Positions 61,524 to 64,000 of a DNA stretch of 64,000 nucleotides are shown here, piece by piece (the stretch's first letter is position 1; each line of letters opens with the position of its first letter). The DNA comes from Natronoglomus mannanivorans (GTDB lineage: Archaea > Halobacteriota > Halobacteria > Halobacteriales > Natrialbaceae), in contig JAOPKB010000002.1 of NCBI GenBank assembly GCA_025517485.1, positions 434,001 through 498,000 on the forward strand, in the 5' to 3' direction. The notes below the pieces were generated by a model, which made no database searches, was not told the DNA's origin, and worked only from the letters and a program-made list of their open reading frames with translations. The position numbers were made by a program, and so were the translations under genes.

Positions 61524-64000
61524 ATGGGAGGCGACAGCAGTGAAAAGGGGACAGGGAAACAGTCTCGCGTCGAGCGTTCGATCAGACGTCGTCCACTACT
61601 CGGTGCGATCGGCGGGCTCGGTATCGCTGGGGGGCTACCGGGTTGTGTCGGCGCTCAAGACGAGGGTACCGACGGGTGGCCCGAACCGGACGACGCCTAC
61701 TACGCGGGACTCGTCGACGAATTGGCGGGGATGGGGCTCCCGCCGGCGGAGTTCGTCCACGGAGAGACCGAATCGAGTACGCGCGAACAGTACTGGGCCG
61801 GAACCGAGGAGTTCGGCACCGCCGAGTCCCTCGACGTCAGCGGGGACGACGTCCCGTTCTCGGAGGCGACGCGCTTCGACGTCACCGAAGAGCCCAACGA
61901 AAACTGGGACGTCCAGTTGCGGACGGCGGACTGGGCCAGCGATCCCTATCGATCAATTGAGGAAGGCCAAGTCATGCTCGGGGTCGCCTACCTCCGTGCA
62001 CCTGCTGGCGACGGAATTGCCCAGTACGTGGCCGATATCCACGACGTAGAAGATCCGTGGAACTTCGTGGTCGGTGATGTCGATTATCAGGAACCGCCTG
62101 CCGAGTGGCAGCGCTACTTCTTCCCGGTCGAATTCGGGGCTGCCGCTGACGGAGATGCCTTCGAGTGGTCGACACAGTTCCACCTCGGCTTCGGCGTCCA
62201 GACTGTCGACGTCGGCGGGGTCGCGCTGCTCGACTTCGGGCAATCGATCGAGGCGAGCGAGCTTCCGAGCGGCGCGGTGGGTGACGACTACGATGGCGGT
62301 GACGACGAAGACGAGGACGAACCCGGCGAGGAGTACGACTCGTGGCCCGACGTCGACGACGAGTACTACGCAGGGTTGGTCGACGAACTCTCGCAACTGG
62401 ATATCGCGCCGGGGCGGTTCGTCTACGCGGAGAACGAACCCGACACGTTCGCCGCCTACGACCTCGGCGGCGCGAACGTCGACCTCGCCGAGCAGGAGGA
62501 ACTCGACGTCAGCGAGGACGACGTCCCCTTCTCGGAGGCGACCCGGATCGAGGTCGGCGAACTCGCAGACGACGAATCACTGGATCCGTGGGGGGTGAAC
62601 TTCCAGGCGGGTGTCGAGGAGCGGGCCGTCTCGAGCGGCGATACGTTACTGGGCGTCGCCTACCTCCGGACCCCGCAACTCGGCGGCTCGAGTGCCGACG
62701 TCACCTACAAATCGACGGACGCGGACAACGAGTCGGCGAACTACGTGCTCAACGGCGGCGTCTCCGTCGGCCAGGAGTGGGAGCGGTACTTCTTCCCGAT
62801 CGGGTTTCAGTCGGCCGGCGACGCGGGCGAGTGGTGGACGGAGTTCTGGGTCGGCGTCGAAGGCCAGACCGTCGACATCGGCGGGGTCGCGCTGCTCGAC
62901 TTCGCCGGTGGTGCCGAACCGCACGAACTCCCCTCCTGGGACAGCGAGATGGACCTCGGAGAGTGGGAGGCTGCTGCCGACCAACGCATCCAGGACCACC
63001 GCACGGCCGAGCTCACCGTCGAGGTGACCGACGACGGCGACACCGTCGAGGGAGCCGCGGTCGACGTTTCGATGGTCGAACACGAGTTCACCTTCGGGAC
63101 GGCCGTGGACGCGAACCGCCTGCAAGAAGAGGGCGAAGACGGCGACCGGTATCGTGAGACCATAACGGAGCTGTTCAACGGGGCGGTGCTAGAGAACCAG
63201 CACAAGTGGCGCTTCTGGGAGGAGAACCAGGAACTGGCCGACGACGCGACCGACTGGCTGCTCGAGCGGGATCTGGACGTCCGCGGTCACGCCGCGCTGT
63301 GGGCCGCCGTCGACTCGTGGGCCGTCCCACCGGACGTCGTGAGCGCGATGGGTGTCGAGTGGGAGGACAACGACGTCACCGATCCCGAATTCGACCCCGA
63401 GCACGTCGAACAGCGCTCGTTCGACCACCTCGAGGCGATCATCGATCACTACGGCGACGACATGGTCCACTGGGACGTGGTCAACGAGGTCGTCCACGAG
63501 ACGGCGATGATCGAGGCGATCGACGGCGAGGACGTGGACCCGGTCGAGGCACCGGTGTTGGCGGAGTGGTACCGGAGGGCGACGGAAGTCGCTCCCGAGG
63601 GCGTCGAACTCGACGTCAACGACTACAACACGCTGGTGGGGCCCTACGAGGGGACCAGAGACGCCTACGAACGCCAGATCGAGTTCCTCGCCGAGGCGGA
63701 GGGCGTGGACCTCGGCGGCATCGGTATGCAGAGTCACTTCAGCCGTAGCAGTCAGTTGACGCCGGCGGAGCTCCTCGAGGCGTTCGACCGCTACGCCGCG
63801 GCCGGCGACGGGGCGAGTCTTCGGATCACGGAGTTCGACATGGCCGATCCGAACTGGCTCGAGACGGACAAGGCGGACTTCTTCCACTGGTTCCTGAAGA
63901 CGCTCTTCAGCCACCCGGACGTCGATGACTTCCTGATGTGGGGCTTCTGGGACGGCGACCACTGGGAAGACGACGCCCCGCTGTTCTACGAGGACTGGGA
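61524..64000 (+). CDS. Secreted GH10 endo-beta-1,4-xylanase with two N-terminal modules, 3' end outside window
   Basis: Open to the window end; 825 codons are visible. Tat/lipoprotein signal: SIRRRPLLGAIGGLGIAGGL with lipobox Cys41 (LPGC). Two related modules, about 52-255 and 274-470, each begin with W, YYAGLVDEL and contain a DVSxDDVPFSEATR strand, a GVAYLR strand and end with QTVDxGGVALLDF, typical of carbohydrate-binding jelly rolls. They are separated by an acidic linker. From about 495 an Ig-like strand pair (ELTVEVTDDGDTVEGAAVDV) and the GH10 barrel: FGTAVDANRL, FNGAVLENQHKWRFWE, acid/base Glu655 in WDVVNEVVHE, nucleophile Glu770 in RITEFDM. Confidence 0.95.
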   Translation, partial: MGGDSSEKGTGKQSRVERSIRRRPLLGAIGGLGIAGGLPGCVGAQDEGTDGWPEPDDAYYAGLVDELAGMGLPPAEFVHGETESSTREQYWAGTEEFGTAESLDVSGDDVPFSEATRFDVTEEPNENWDVQLRTADWASDPYRSIEEGQVMLGVAYLRAPAGDGIAQYVADIHDVEDPWNFVVGDVDYQEPPAEWQRYFFPVEFGAAADGDAFEWSTQFHLGFGVQTVDVGGVALLDFGQSIEASELPSGAVGDDYDGGDDEDEDEPGEEYDSWPDVDDEYYAGLVDELSQLDIAPGRFVYAENEPDTFAAYDLGGANVDLAEQEELDVSEDDVPFSEATRIEVGELADDESLDPWGVNFQAGVEERAVSSGDTLLGVAYLRTPQLGGSSADVTYKSTDADNESANYVLNGGVSVGQEWERYFFPIGFQSAGDAGEWWTEFWVGVEGQTVDIGGVALLDFAGGAEPHELPSWDSEMDLGEWEAAADQRIQDHRTAELTVEVTDDGDTVEGAAVDVSMVEHEFTFGTAVDANRLQEEGEDGDRYRETITELFNGAVLENQHKWRFWEENQELADDATDWLLERDLDVRGHAALWAAVDSWAVPPDVVSAMGVEWEDNDVTDPEFDPEHVEQRSFDHLEAIIDHYGDDMVHWDVVNEVVHETAMIEAIDGEDVDPVEAPVLAEWYRRATEVAPEGVELDVNDYNTLVGPYEGTRDAYERQIEFLAEAEGVDLGGIGMQSHFSRSSQLTPAELLEAFDRYAAAGDGASLRITEFDMADPNWLETDKADFFHWFLKTLFSHPDVDDFLMWGFWDGDHWEDDAPLFYEDW

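Overview
The window is haloarchaeal chromosome, most likely Natrialbales. The basis is high GC, very acidic proteins rich in CTCGAG-type codon runs, many genes with a TATA-like box about 27 nt upstream of the ATG (leaderless transcription), Tat signals, archaeal DNA polymerase D and archaeal-type glycyl-tRNA synthetase. No rRNA, tRNA, CRISPR array or intact transposase was seen.

Region 1 (1-31767) is mostly core genome: the end of a chemotaxis transducer, a dolichol-kinase-like membrane protein, a CBS/glyS operon, small haloarchaeal proteins, two Dpp/Opp-type ABC transporter operons (5555-14238 and 15395-21754), a PPC-domain protein fused in operon to the DP2 subunit of DNA polymerase D (which carries a 494-residue intein), two tandem zinc-ribbon proteins, a ketopantoate reductase family protein, cysE, a NifU-like protein and small hypotheticals.

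Region 2 (32398 to the window end) is a large plant-polysaccharide catabolic locus. Secreted enzymes are a GH5 glycosidase with a PKD domain, a GH11 xylanase with a ricin-type lectin, and a GH10 xylanase with two N-terminal modules (cut by the window end). A GH31 enzyme (probably alpha-xylosidase) is apparently cytoplasmic. Downstream metabolism is present for D-xylose (Gfo6-type xylose dehydrogenase, XacD xylonate dehydratase, XacE-type 2-keto-3-deoxypentonate dehydratase, XacF-type semialdehyde dehydrogenase) and for glucuronate (UxaC, two UxuA paralogues, an SDR that could be the fructuronate reductase). The pattern fits use of glucuronoxylan. A ThuA-like protein, three further Gfo/Idh/MocA oxidoreductases and a sugar-phosphate-isomerase-fold protein are not explained by these two pathways and may form an oxidative glycoside-cleavage route. 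A bifunctional malic enzyme and a C45-type amidohydrolase lie inside the locus. No transcription regulator and no obvious lactonase were recognised in it.

The most unusual observations are: a solute-binding protein that looks circularly permuted; the polymerase intein with a C-terminal Gly-Gln and AT-richer flanks suggesting co-conversion during homing; a 99-bp tandem repeat after xacD that forms arrays of hairpins with a compensatory change; and decayed relics of an ABC exporter and of a CBM6 module.
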